Of a stretch of DNA of 64,000 nucleotides, positions 43,992 to 55,344 are shown in pieces. The DNA is from Powellomyces hirtus (lineage: Eukaryota; Chytridiomycota; Chytridiomycetes; Spizellomycetales; Powellomycetaceae), in contig JAHLKG010000002.1 in the NCBI GenBank assembly GCA_025526995.1, positions 1,364,001 through 1,428,000 of the forward strand, written 5' to 3'. The position numbers and the translations under genes are program-made. Every line of letters starts with the position of its first letter. Position 1 is the first letter of the stretch. Below the pieces are notes generated by a model. That model was not told the origin of the DNA. It ran no database searches and saw only the letters and a list, made by a program, of their open reading frames with translations.

Positions 43992-46900
43992 ATGGCTACT
44001 CAAGGGACCACCGCAAAACCGACAAGACGAGCACCGTCTACCCGGACCAGGCCCATACCACCGGCAGCCGCAGCCGAAACGAAACCACTGCCATTGCGCA
44101 AAACAGCGCGGAATGGCAATCCGGCCGTGAAAAAAGCAGCACCTAAAGCGCCGAAAACTGTTTCTCGAACACCTCCCCCCGAGGCAGGCGACCTCGTTGG
44201 ACGCTTGCGCGGTTGGAGAAACGATGCTTGGGAGAAAAACCTCTGGTCTACTGCCGCTTACTGGGGGGATAAGGTTCTTACCATGGGAGGTCAGTTTCAA
44301 GCCTTTCCTTAGCCAGCAAGGAGAGAGATCTCCTGGTGGGACTGTCACGATGCTGGGCGTTGGCGACGTCGGGCAAAGTGGGATTCCCTTTGTGTTCCTT
44401 TTTTTCGCGGGCCTTTGTGTGCGCTCTGCCGATAAAAGCTCACCAGTTGCCTTCCGACGCGTGTACAGGTGAAGCGCCCGACTATTATTGGCAAGCAAAG
44501 ATCTACTTCGCCACTGGCGAGTATGCGCGTACGGAGTATCTACTAGCGGGAAAACGTGATATTCTGGACGCGAACTTACCTTGCCGGTACATGGCAGCCT
44601 TATGTGCGGTAAGGAGAACCGCGCGGGTCCCCTGCGTACGTGACGGCCTTTGACACCTTTTCCGGTAGATAAAACTGAGCAGATGGGACGAAGCTGCCGA
44701 GCTTGTGCGAGAGAACTCATTCCAACAAGGTTTGTAGCCGCACAGGGTAGTAAGGCAGTTCCGCAAGAAGTGGCAACTGAAAAACTGCCTGATGTGCAGA
44801 AACGGGAGATATTAAATCACATTTAACTGTTGATTTCCATAGATTCCGTGGCAGTGGATCAAAATGGCATTAAGGTGGGCGACGCGTTGTCCCTCCAATA
44901 GTCTTGTCGTCTGTCTAAGCTTTTGACTTGTAGTTTGCATCCTCCATGTGGTACCTAGGAGGGATCGTAGCAAGTCGGATGGGGGAATCGTCCCGGGCGC
45001 GGGAATGCATGAAAAAGGCAGTGTACGAGGATCCACGTTGTATCGAGGTGTGTACTCACATATAAATTATCATGGATTTGCCTGGCAGACTCATCTCCGT
45101 GACACAGGCGTTCAACTGGCTTCTGGCAAATCATGTCCTCACTAAGCATGAAGGTGCGTGAGATATGGTCATCCGGTATCATGTAGTAACTAACGGGTGT
45201 GTAACATACAGAACAGACCTTCGTCAAAAGCATTGATTTTTCGATATGCGGGCCCGACGCTGAGTTCATCAGATTGCTCTATCAAGCGAGCACAAAAACA
45301 GTATGTACAGTGGCTCTGAATACTGAGAAATGACCACCTCTAAATCTAGTGGTTCAACCCATCAGTACGATGAGCAGAAAGTGGTACAGCTTGAGACATC
45401 ATATAAGCTAAAGGGAAACCAGGACATACTCCAGCGTCGAGCAGAAAGGCTCTTCGAGCAGTGCAAATACTCACAGTGCTTCGACATAACCTCAGCGTAA
45501 ATATGGTTGCGAAGATATTTCAATCAAGAATCTGCCTGACTTCCGAAATCTGCAGCATCGTCAAACGGGATCCGTTCAACTCTAAAGTTGTTCCAATACA
45601 CGCGTCATGCCTCTCTGAGCTGGGTCTTAAGAACGATCTTTTCTACTTCGCACACCAACTGAGCGATATTTTCCCTGAACGAGCCTCCACGTGGTTCGCC
45701 GTTGGAGCATATTATCTGATGCTTGAAAAAAATCTGGAAGCGCGGAAATACTTCAGGTGAGAGATCCTGCGAGACGATCGGGGACACAAGAAGCTTGCTA
45801 ATTCGTTTGAGTAAAGCAAGTGTACGCAACTGGACGGTAGTTTTGGCCCGGGCTGGCTTGGCTTTGCCCACTCATTTGCGGCCGAGGGTGAAACAGATCA
45901 GGCCATCTCCGCTTACGCTACGGCCGCTAAGCTGTTCAATGGGTAAATATCATGCTTTGACAAACGCACCTGTAGCGCAATTTGCTTAGACTGAAAACGC
46001 GAACTAGAATGCACATTCCATTGATGCATCTTGGCATGCACTACGTGAAGCTCAAGAATCTGAGCCTGGCAGAGGACTATCTATTACTTGCGGAAGACAT
46101 TAACAAATCAGATCCTTTGTTGACGAATGAGCTGGGCGTCCTTTATTTCAGTTTGGGAAAGTAAGTTGTCATCGCGCTCTGCATTGTATGAGTGTACTGG
46201 CCGTGTAACCCAGAGTATTGCCCAGATACGTGAAGGCCATTCGCTATTTTGAGCGGACTCTGGTACTGGCCGACGACAAAGATCATGCTACCGCTCAGTG
46301 GGAGACAACATGGTTCAATCTGGCGCAAGCGCATCGCAACCTTCGGTACGTACATAATCGTACCTTTCTGACCTTGTGGTTCCAGCTAAATCGAATGCCC
46401 CATAGTGATTTGGTAAAGGCACGGCATTGCCTCGAAAAGATCGTGGGATTAAACAAACATATTGCTGAAGCACATACACTCCTCGGGTATATTTCCCACA
46501 CGGAGAACCAACCGGAAGCCGCCATAGATCACTATCAGGCGGTACGCGAGAGGGTGAATCCATATCGAGGTTTCGCGGGGCGTCTAATATTTATCAGTTC
46601 CTTCTTGTTGCAGGCGCTCTCCTTCAATCCCGAAGATCCCATTGCTCACGACCTGTTGAAACTTGCAATTGACGATGTGAGCCAAGATCTGCACAAGATG
46701 TTCCCATCCTGCTCAGATCAGGAGGAAGTCAGCTCGGATTACTTTTTACCACCTGATCTGGAGCGATACCGTGTGTTTCAAGATGTTTCGCCTCAGATAG
46801 AAGGTGTCGAGGACGGAGGCGAAGACGACTGCATGGATGTCGGAACCGAGGAGACGACACAGGAAAGCGAATATCATGATGCCTCTTCCGACCCTGTCAA

Positions 46901-47396
46901 CAACCCATTCTACACTCCAGAGGCAATCTCGCGTGATAATACACTGGAAACAGGAACTTCGAGTCTCGAATCCCACAGCGTGCGATACGGGGGCTTTAAT
47001 GGGTTCAATCTCCCCAGCTCGAGTTTTGCGTTTGATCGCGGTGGACCATCTTCAACTGCGTCAACACTATCATCCCTGGCCTCATCATCCGTCCGACAGC
47101 ATGCACCCACCCGGCCAACCCTGTTCAACTTTCTGAGATCAAAAAGCGGCGATTTGAGCACACCTGTATCTGGATTTGGCCGCAACTTTCTCAGAGGCAG
47201 CGGTAGCAGCACCAGCAGCAGTAGTAGACCTTCCCGTATCCCGCCATTCCATCGTCCCGCAGACGGATTCTATCGATCCGGAACACCGACCACTCTGGCC
47301 GGGCCATCCAGCAGATTGAGAAGTGCCGATACACCACCACCAGCGAGCCCTAGCGATGCAAATATCAGCATTGAAATGGATGTCGATGACGAATGA
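43992..47396 (+). CDS. CDC16: Anaphase-promoting complex subunit 6 (Cdc16), TPR protein
   Basis: Scaffold TPR subunit of the APC/C ubiquitin ligase that drives mitotic exit. ATG 43992 opens a basic Pro/Ala-rich tail followed by GDLVGRLRGWRNDAWEKNLW. TPR exons then run: APDYYWQAKIYFATGEYART, LEASMWYLGGIVASRMGESS, ERASTWFAVGAYYLMLEKNL, LDGSFGPGWLGFAHSFAAEG, HLGMHYVKLKNLSLAEDYLL, ATAQWETTWFNLAQAHRNLR and EAHTLLGYISHTENQPEAAI. The conserved FGPGWLGFAHSFA and NELGVLYF blocks identify it as Cdc16/Cut9 rather than Cdc27 or Cdc23. More than ten introns keep the frame, the first about 175 nt. The C-terminus after residue ~550 is Ser-rich and disordered, longer than in yeast, with many possible kinase sites. 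Stop at 47394-47396. Confidence 0.9.
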
Positions 47397-47920
47397 CCCG
47401 GGTAATATCGAAGAGCAACTCCCGACCTTGCTAATTGCATGGCAAATAAGATTACTGACAGCTTAATGTCGGTCAGAGAATATCCTGCAACATACCGTAA
47501 TACGTTACGACACTGGCGGATTGCCATGATCTATTCTAGTGAAATGAGATGTTTCTCGTATGGCAATGGCTTAGTGGGATGTGGCCGGAAGCTATGTTTT
47601 TTTTTGGGAACATGGCTTGATGGAATGCACGCCTAAACCACGGCAGCCATCAGGGGACTTGCCGGTGCAAAATAAACAGACCTAGTCGTTTAAATGATGA
47701 TATTGGTGCAACGCTAGAGCTGCTGTTGGTACCCGCATGAGCGATGAACTTCCAATACAATGACTGACGAGGTGAAAACAAACACGTTGCTGACCTGACC
47801 TGGAGTCAAACATGTCTCACAGTCTTCATCTCAATGCCAGATGTTTTATACTGTGGTCAGAGTTTTTGAATGAAAAACAAGTATATAAATGTCTGGAATA
47901 GATATGATGGTACAAAGACT
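47397..47920. other. Intergenic between convergent genes CDC16 and COX15
   Basis: About 520 nt of 3' flank. No gene seen. Confidence 0.4.
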
Positions 47921-49614
47921 CTATCGTTTCACATATCTCAAAGCATGTACTAGCCAGAGAGATATCGACAAGAGGGTCAGCGAGCCGCTCTGGTGCGCTG
48001 CGGCCAGAGGGGTAGGGACAAAGTACAGCAATGTACTGATGCCAAGGGCAACTTGAATGCCAGCCATACCAAGCAAGCAGTTGACCGCCAATCGAGCATT
48101 TGGTGGAAGCACGACTCTTCGCGAAAGAAGCCAGAGAGCAGTGACGGACGTTGCTGTTGTCATGGCCTAGAATGCAAAAGCGTATGAGTATGCGGAAAGC
48201 GGCGAGCAAACCAGAGACACCCGACGCACCATGACGCGATGATTGAATTGGACAGCAGAGGGGTTTTCGAGAAGATCCTTCCACCATGGGAGTGGATTGG
48301 GATTTCGGGGAGATTCGGTGGAGAATGCCCACATGTCGGACGGCATAAAGCCTTCACCCATATAGGGAAATTCGTTGTAAATCAATCCAGCATCCAAACC
48401 CGCGACAAAGGCACCTTTGTGAAAGCGTGAGGGATGCACTCTCGATCGCGGCGGCGCAAACCAACAGGATCACGTACCAGTCATAGCCGTGAGGAAAACA
48501 AGACCAGCAACTCCCTTTGCGTAATGACTGAATTTGACGACATCTGTGCGACTCAAAGCAGCCTTCAACGTGTCGACGGCCTTCGTTTTGTTCGCCCTCA
48601 AGATGTCCAGTCCCGTCACCAGCATGATGGAGTAGATGGTGAATGCTGAGCCCAAGTGAGCTGACAACCAGTAGTGGCTGACACGAGGAACAGCATGTGC
48701 TTTCTCCATCAGATCTTCCGAGAGTCCGCTTTTGACCATAAGCCAACCAAGCAGTCCCTACCAAAGTCAAACCATATCAGAACCATTCGCAATCATGAAC
48801 CAAGACTGGCGACGTTGATGACACACCTGTCCTCCAATGAGAGCAGCGACCAGAAGAGATCGATTTCTTATGGCTTTAGTCATGTATCCCTTGTATGCGA
48901 AGTACGCTCCCGGAATCACAAAGGACAGTCCGATAAAACGGCCGACCATGCGATGCGCCCACTCCATGTAAAAAATCGATTTGAACTCCGGCAGCGTGAT
49001 GTTGTGATTCAGTCTGGAATGTTCAATGAGTTGATGCACCACCAAAATCCGCTCAGCACTTATGCATACAATTTATACTCCGGGAACTGTTTGTATTTGT
49101 TGAACTCTTCTTCCCACTCCTCCTGCGATTGAGGAGGCTTCATGCCTTTGATGACATTCCATTCGACGATTGAAAGACCGCTCTCCGTCAATCTGGTGAC
49201 ACCGCCAAGAGCCACAATTCCAAAGACCAACGATCCCGAGAAGATATACCACCATCCAACGATGGGCTTGCTAGGAGGCTCATTGTCTTGACGACCCTCA
49301 GAAGAACGCTCCTTTGATACTTTCGCAGTCGCATCCAGAGGCTCAGCTGTGGGAGACGCCGATACCGACTGATGGCGCACTGATTGTGTTCGTGCGCATC
49401 CGGAAAGCTTTTCCCACAAGTTCAGAGATCCTCGAACTGGCTGTTGACAGAATGGTGCTTGCCGTGAAAAAGGCCGGGAAGAACTCTGGCACCGCACGGC
49501 GAGTGAGGCCGGCTGGCGAAAGAGCCCGCTGTTAAGACGAGACGGCGGCGCAATACATCTAGAGCTGCGAGAAAGCAGCCGGGACACGGCGTTGCCGCGC
49601 AGGGCGGATGCCAT
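47921..49614 (-). CDS. COX15: Heme A synthase, mitochondrial
   Basis: Oxidises the C8 methyl of heme O to give heme A for cytochrome c oxidase; inner mitochondrial membrane. ATG 49614 gives a basic presequence ([20 protein letters not shown]), followed by a Ser-rich stretch and the first helix [20 protein letters not shown] then [20 protein letters not shown], the Cox15 signature. Further blocks: [20 protein letters not shown] with a heme-ligand His, [48 protein letters not shown] and [20 protein letters not shown] with the last paired His. About eight membrane segments, four introns, roughly 490 residues. Divergent from the PPR gene with 343 nt between. Confidence 0.95.
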
Positions 49615-49957
49615 TTCAGCTTTAGCGGGATGGGAGAGAAAGTGCGGAAAAAGAAGAAGCGGAATTGACGGGGGGAGCTGAAGGTTGAAGAATGGAATGC
49701 ACAGCCACAACCCCACATGCTAGATATATTATTGACCTGATCCTAGGCTGTGCGCTTTTTCTCAATTCCGGCGTTTGGATTTCCGAGCGTTTCTTTTTTT
49801 TTTTTTTGGACAGAAGTTTACACAGAGCATTCGGGCGCAAGTCTTACAAGTTTCTTTCAATTATTTCGGATTGTGAGAGAGTTTGATTCATAAAGCAGTT
49901 ATCTGGTGTCACCTCCGTCACAGCGGCGTCCTGATTCCATACCCGTCCCTTTTGGCC
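49615..49957. promoter_or_regulatory. Divergent promoter region, COX15 and PPR gene
   Basis: About 340 nt shared by two mitochondrial-protein genes; a T run at about 49793-49808. No TATA or named motif seen. Confidence 0.4.
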
Positions 49958-52420
49958 ATGAGCATGGAGTTTCTCGCTCGAACGCTACGGGGTTCGCCTC
50001 GGTTTCGTTCTCCGCGTTGCCCAGGCTGCGGGGCACGCCCAGCACGAGCATTGCCTGGATCAATATCGCAAGCGCCATCATCGGCTACTAGTGTTCCGCA
50101 TCTCCAGCAACGACAGTATGGAACCCCACGACGGCAAGGGCGACCTCACCCTTCGAATCGACCACGCGTGCGTTCCCAACGGACGGGCTCATATGAAAAC
50201 GGAGGACAACTGGTTCTGCGCAGCGACCCAGAATTGGGTGTCACTTCTAGTCAATTAGATAAATCGCTTGATACGCCTGTGGAGGATGGCGACATAGAAG
50301 ACCTGTACAGCGCTTTGAATGCTCCGGTGGCCAGTCCTACAATAAGCGGCCCAGGCGCTGCTGCGGCGTCGAAACTCGATTCAGACTATCTTCAGCGGCT
50401 TCACGTCAAATTTTCATACCGAACGGAGGAGGAAGAGAGACGATTACAAACCACCCGCGAGAAGGCTATGAAAGCCGCCCGCTGGCGAGCCCCATCTGTG
50501 GCGGACTTTACGCAGATCGTGCATGTGAATGCGCTGACTAGACGACCCGAGGAAGCTCAAGCTGCTTTTGATCTGATAGAGAAGAGTGGACAAAAACCAG
50601 ATTTGATTGCGTACAATCATTTGATGGATGCTTACTCCCGTGTGAACAATCTAGAGGAAGTGAGCAAACTTTTCAAGCATCTGGAGACCGTGGGTCTGGA
50701 ACCTGACATGGTCACTTACGGAATCATCATCCACGCGTGCGTGCGGCGCAAAGATCTTGCCGCCGCATTCCGTCTGTATGAGCACATGTCAAAGAAGGGG
50801 ATTCAGCCATCACAACCAATTTTCACGTCTCTCATCAAAGGCTGTCTCCAAGCGAACGATGTAGCGCGAGCATGGAAAACCTTTGATTACATGCGAAGAG
50901 AGGTCGTCAGTCCAGACGCCATCACATACTCTCTCATGATTCATGCGTGCTCAAAGACGCAGGATGCAGAACGCGCTCTGAGTCTGTTCGAGGAAATGAA
51001 CGAGAAGGGACTCAGCCCAACAGACGTGACATTCACAGCACTCATTCAGGCATGCGGTTCTCGAAACGATTACTACAACGAAGCTTTCGAGCTGCTTGGT
51101 CAGATGGCTGCAGAAGGATTTGCTCCCAATCTGCAGACATACAATGTCTTGATGAAGGCCGCTGCGAAGCAAGCGGATGTGGTTCGTGCCAGACTTATAT
51201 GGAACGATCTTATGGATAGAGCCGAGGCTGAAACGCTCGATCCGGACACGAGCCCAAACCGAACCTCACTGAAGCCTAACGAATCAACCTTCGTCTCTTT
51301 GTTCGAATGTTACGCGCATACCATTGCTCTCTCGCGACGCAGGAAGAAGCAAAACCGGCCATCGTCTGCTGAGAAATCCGGGGATGGCGCAGATGAACAG
51401 GATTTACTGAAAGAGGGAAGCCTCAATTCAGAGCCTATGGATGGATCCTCGGAGGCCGGACCGTCCAATAAACTAGTAGAAGTCAACAAACAGTTAGGGC
51501 AAGCACCACGCCTCACGTCATCATCCACCCATCCTACCGCCCTTGTGACTGAAGCATCATCGATCTGGTCTTATCTCACATCCGGAAAGAACACCTCGCT
51601 GGCCGCAGATGCGACAGTCCGAGTACCCATTACTACCAAACTCATCGATGTCTACCTGCAGGTCCTGTGCGCCAATCCACAGAACACGAGAAATATCACC
51701 GCTGCACTCAAACTCTATAAGAAAGGGTACACGAAAAATGAACTGGTTCCCACTGGCAATGCCCGCAACAACTTACTCGCCACCATTACTCGGAACAAAG
51801 AAATCATGGCGAAAGAGGGTTTGCGGATGTGGAAGCAGCTACTAGCGTGGGATTCTAAATGCGAGCAGAAGATGGCTGAGAGCGCAGCCGCGAGTGGGGA
51901 CGGGCATCTTATGGAAGTGGAGAAAGAATCCAGGAGAAAGCTAGAAGGCCGCGGACGTGCGGACATGTTTAAAAACTTTGTTCAAATGGTCAACGGCTTC
52001 ACCAGAATCGACGACATTCCTCGCGCGCTGGACACTTTGGAAGCATCTCTCTCGTTCCGCCACCATGGGTACCTTCCCCAGATTCAGTTCACAGACATCT
52101 GGTCCCTCGTCACGCGCTCGCGGGATCTCGCGGAGGATGGAAAGCTGACCACCGCGGAGCGACTCATTGCGCTCTGTCCACCGCCATCAACATCATCAGC
52201 CAATCCAAGATCCACGTCGAGCGCAGTGGATGAAGTCAGGCGGAAACTCAAGATGCAGAACGTCGGTGGGGGATGGTGGGGTTGGCAAGCCCTTGGCGTA
52301 GAAGAACATGCCGTACGGAAAGCAAATATGCATCGCATCAAGTCGAAGAAAGGTGTCACGGTGATGAAAAGGAAGCTGAACTCCGACAAGGGTCCGCGAT
52401 CAGCATCCAAACCTTCGTAG
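49958..52420 (+). CDS. Mitochondrial pentatricopeptide-repeat protein
   Basis: 820 residues, intronless. ATG 49958 is preferred over the upstream 49883 because it starts an Arg/Ser-rich, acid-poor presequence (MSMEFLARTLRGSPRFRSPR). The repeats occupy about residues 190-430: PDLIAYNHLMDAYSRVNNLE, EPDMVTYGIIIHACVRRKDL, QPSQPIFTSLIKGCLQANDV, SPDAITYSLMIHACSKTQDA, SPTDVTFTALIQACGSRNDY and APNLQTYNVLMKAAAKQADV. The helical C-terminal region carries Lys/Arg-rich ends. Such proteins bind organellar RNA and act in processing, stability or translation of mitochondrial mRNAs. The RNA target cannot be told reliably from the repeat residues. Neighbours COX15 and the TMEM223-like gene both serve cytochrome c oxidase. 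Confidence 0.88.
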   Translation: MSMEFLARTLRGSPRFRSPRCPGCGARPARALPGSISQAPSSATSVPHLQQRQYGTPRRQGRPHPSNRPRVRSQRTGSYENGGQLVLRSDPELGVTSSQLDKSLDTPVEDGDIEDLYSALNAPVASPTISGPGAAAASKLDSDYLQRLHVKFSYRTEEEERRLQTTREKAMKAARWRAPSVADFTQIVHVNALTRRPEEAQAAFDLIEKSGQKPDLIAYNHLMDAYSRVNNLEEVSKLFKHLETVGLEPDMVTYGIIIHACVRRKDLAAAFRLYEHMSKKGIQPSQPIFTSLIKGCLQANDVARAWKTFDYMRREVVSPDAITYSLMIHACSKTQDAERALSLFEEMNEKGLSPTDVTFTALIQACGSRNDYYNEAFELLGQMAAEGFAPNLQTYNVLMKAAAKQADVVRARLIWNDLMDRAEAETLDPDTSPNRTSLKPNESTFVSLFECYAHTIALSRRRKKQNRPSSAEKSGDGADEQDLLKEGSLNSEPMDGSSEAGPSNKLVEVNKQLGQAPRLTSSSTHPTALVTEASSIWSYLTSGKNTSLAADATVRVPITTKLIDVYLQVLCANPQNTRNITAALKLYKKGYTKNELVPTGNARNNLLATITRNKEIMAKEGLRMWKQLLAWDSKCEQKMAESAAASGDGHLMEVEKESRRKLEGRGRADMFKNFVQMVNGFTRIDDIPRALDTLEASLSFRHHGYLPQIQFTDIWSLVTRSRDLAEDGKLTTAERLIALCPPPSTSSANPRSTSSAVDEVRRKLKMQNVGGGWWGWQALGVEEHAVRKANMHRIKSKKGVTVMKRKLNSDKGPRSASKPS

Positions 52421-52651
52421 ATCGGTATGACGTATTACCACGAGGCGCAAGGCGCCAATGGCTGGCGTTCCCATGTATTTTTGTTTCTAGCTAGTGTACA
52501 TAATTACGTGAAGTAGATTGCATTCTGATAGACAGCACATTAGTGAGCGACAAGATTGTGAGGGCAGACAAAGTCGTCTTCTAAGATTGCAATAAATTAC
52601 ATATAAATTCGCATGCTGCGAGCCCGGGCATCCCTATTTATGTCGTATCTG

Positions 52652-53517
52652 TTACTTTGGCTTGTAGAAGAGTCGGTCAAACAATTTGGGATCTGTAAAC
52701 TCGCCAGACCGGTCGAGCATGTACGCGGTGTTTCGCGAGGTGGATTTCACCACGAGGTAGCCGCTAGTAGCCCCGGGCCGCGCTGTGGAAGCTGATGATT
52801 GTACGACAGGGTGGAACGTCTTTATTGATTGAGTTGGAAGAACGATTTGGTTGCGCCCGAGAAGGTTAGCAGTATCGATTCCGACGTACTGACCGCCGCG
52901 AAGGAGGGTCACGGCCCGGATTCGGCTGAAATGACACAGGTACGGGATCAGCACGCATTTATGGCGGCAGGGCTATTGAGGGTGCGAGGAGTACCTTGAT
53001 GTGTAAAGATGCACGGCGGCGGCAAGCAAACCGCCGATGCCGAGGCAAAAGGAACCCCATAATCTCCGTTCATTCAACGGGGCCAGAACATACTCCTTTC
53101 TGTTTTGGAATACAGAGTGAGATACCGTTAGACCATGAATCCGAGGCTTCCTGAGCACACCCGCGCAGGTGATGACTCTTGATCTTTCATGATCGCCATC
53201 TTTATACGAACTGACCGGCCATTCTCGTCCACGTTCCCCGTGGCTGTCTGTAGATCCCGATATGCCCAGTCCGCAAAGGTCAACCACATGAGCAGTTGGC
53301 CGCCCGCGCAAAAGTATGCCACCCTGTAGAACTGCTGGTCGCCATTTTCATACAGCACCATATTGTTCCGCATGCTGTTGAATTTCGGAGGAGGCGGTGC
53401 CGCTGTTGTTGGGGTGTTGGCGTTCCCCGCTTGCGGATGGGTGAACTTTGTTCGCATCTGTAGACGGGTTGGGAACCGGACAATGGTTGCCCGCAGGTGT
53501 GAGGGAAGAAATGACAT
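52652..53517 (-). CDS. TMEM223-like mitochondrial inner-membrane protein
   Basis: ATG 53517 opens MSFLPSHLRATIVRFPTRLQ, a basic presequence. Then NNMVLYENGDQQFYRVAYFC and AGGQLLMWLTFADWAYRDLQ (first membrane helix), a second helix LWGSFCLGIGGLLAAAVHLY, and RAVTLLRGGQYVGIDTANLL with VLPTQSIKTFHPVVQ in the C-terminal part. The two-helix layout, the LYExxxxxFYR start and the LLRGGQYVxIDT motif match TMEM223-family proteins, which interact with newly made COX1 in cytochrome c oxidase assembly in animals. Two introns; the junction near 53210 and the one near 52985 keep the frame. About 240 residues. The gene is convergent with the PPR gene. Confidence 0.7.
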
Positions 53518-54014
53518 ATTACGGCCAAAGAGTGCAGATTAAGCCGTGGGGGAATGCCAGATCAAACGCAGAAGATGTCTAAAAAGCAATTGATACAGTA
53601 CAGTAGTTTTCGCGGCGCACGTACTGTAGCGTGCTTGTCTGCCCGTACCCAACTCATAGATGCCGTCGAATTATCACACCAGGCACAGACGAATACCTTC
53701 GCCTGGTTGTTACAGTCATCAAGCATATATTCATAGTTGTTTTTTTCCTTAGGTTCTAAAGCAGCCCCATCTACGTGCGCCAAGCATCGCCGTAACCCAA
53801 ATACCAGCTCAGCGCGCAGTGCATATTCATCAAAGCACATGAAAGTTATTGCCGCAGAGATGCCTCCGCCTCCTCCCCTCATTTGAGCAAAGTTCTATCC
53901 TGCGTAGTCTTCTGACAGTGCGTGCCCTCCGTCGTTCGCCCTCGTTCACCTGCTGCCTTCAATCTAAACCGCAAATGTGATTGGCTTGTTATCAGGTAGC
54001 CCCTCGCGAAAGAC
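53518..54014. other. Intergenic, no gene recognised
   Basis: About 500 nt upstream of the TMEM223-like gene. A 106-codon minus-strand ORF (53562-53882) lacks domain or splice support. Confidence 0.4.
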
Positions 54015-54842
54015 CTACGAGCCTCCTGCGGGATGGAGGCCGAAGATGACATGTCCCCTATGGAACTTCTGTTCCCACTGCTTTATGACTGGTAAGCTGC
54101 TCATGGGTGTGGGTGGAGACTGACTCCATATACGTATAATACAGCGCTCGGTGCGTCCCGGTCGCGGCCGCCGCATAGGCCATGAGCCCGACGCGAAAGG
54201 GATGGTCTCTTCGTAGCGGCGTACCCGGTGCTGCCAGCTCAGTGCGCCCAATGCCATGGACGTACTCTTTGGCGACGGTGGCCCCTGCTGGGTGGCGACG
54301 GGGTACCTCGGACAGTCATAGAACACATTGCTGGGTGACGTGCACGGCCTCGTTGTACAGCTCCTGAAAACAGTGATAGAGTTAGCGCGTGAACTGAAAA
54401 TGCACCAACTCGCGTGACACATACCGTATATTACGGCACATTTCATGAATGATCGTCGATACGAAGGGGCCGGCCCCGAACTTGGCATCGTCAAGTGGCG
54501 TGCTGGGGGGTGTGGGCGGGACCGCGGCCCCGCGCAACTGGCGACGGCGCCCGCGCTCCGCCGAAGCGACGTGTTCTTCGATCTTGCTGGGCAGATCAGT
54601 CTAGATGACATGCATCACGTTGGGAATGTGAGGCCGTATTGCGCAACGTCGGTGGCGAGGGCGTTCAGGGTGCTCTGGTGGCTTGGAGAGGACCGCCCCT
54701 GTGCTGGTGGCGACGGTGTCGACGGCGGCTCGTGTTCGGCCTTTCGGTGGCCTTGTCAGGCAGATCGTACTGCCCCCCCTCGAAGGTCCGCTTCAGGATG
54801 GGGGGCAGGAGAAGGCGGAGAACTAGAACTGCGGCAAGTTTG
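54015..54842 (-). pseudogene. Degenerate protein-coding remnant or mis-assembled gene
   Basis: The minus strand reads like protein in consecutive pieces of one frame: an open segment with ILKRTFEGG..., a TAG at 54603-54601, then TDLPSKIEEHVASAERGRRR and FGAGPFVSTIIHEMCRNIR. A GTATGT/TTTCAG intron (about 54424-54363) follows. Downstream, the natural-looking frame ELYNEAVHVTQQC hits TGA at 54318-54316, and splicing would in any case shift out of it into a Pro/Ser-rich frame that stays open to 54015. So two stops and a phase clash break any simple model. The plus strand also has an open 162-codon frame (54445-54933), so strand is not certain. I do not recognise a family. A decayed gene or local sequence errors are equally possible. 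Confidence 0.3.
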
Positions 54843-55344
54843 CTATTCCTTCAGAGCCACAAAGAAAGAACCCCCAACCCCCCTCCTCCTCAATCAACAT
54901 GTATATCGGTGCTCGGCATTGCTCTTTCGTTGATCGGGTGTGTGCCTTACGGTAAGATGAAATATGATGCGACCCATTTTCTGCGATCCTGTATTTGCCA
55001 TAAGGAGAGAGTTCTCGGGCCTTTCTCCCTTCGGATGGGCAGGAACCAGATGCTGTTGGTGGGTGGACGGAGACGTGGGGGAAAAGTAGTAGTAAGGAAG
55101 AAGCAGTTGTGAGGACTGTCATCGTGGGGCTGGCAGCTTTTGACATTGACATTGACAATATGCTGCTACGGGATTCCTGTCAAATGCAAGTGCAGGTGCG
55201 TGAAATGAAATGATTCCAAGTTCTGGTACGATAGAGTACCAGATTTATGCGAAGCGGTATAATCGAGGTTGATCAGGGATGGTATTGATTCATTCATTGG
55301 CAAAAGTGGGAGACCGCTTTGATTTTGATTTCTGTAAATATGTA
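54843..55344. other. Intergenic, no gene recognised
   Basis: About 500 nt; poly-C/A stretches around 54870-54890 and an AT-rich 3' flank near 55300-55350. Confidence 0.35.
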
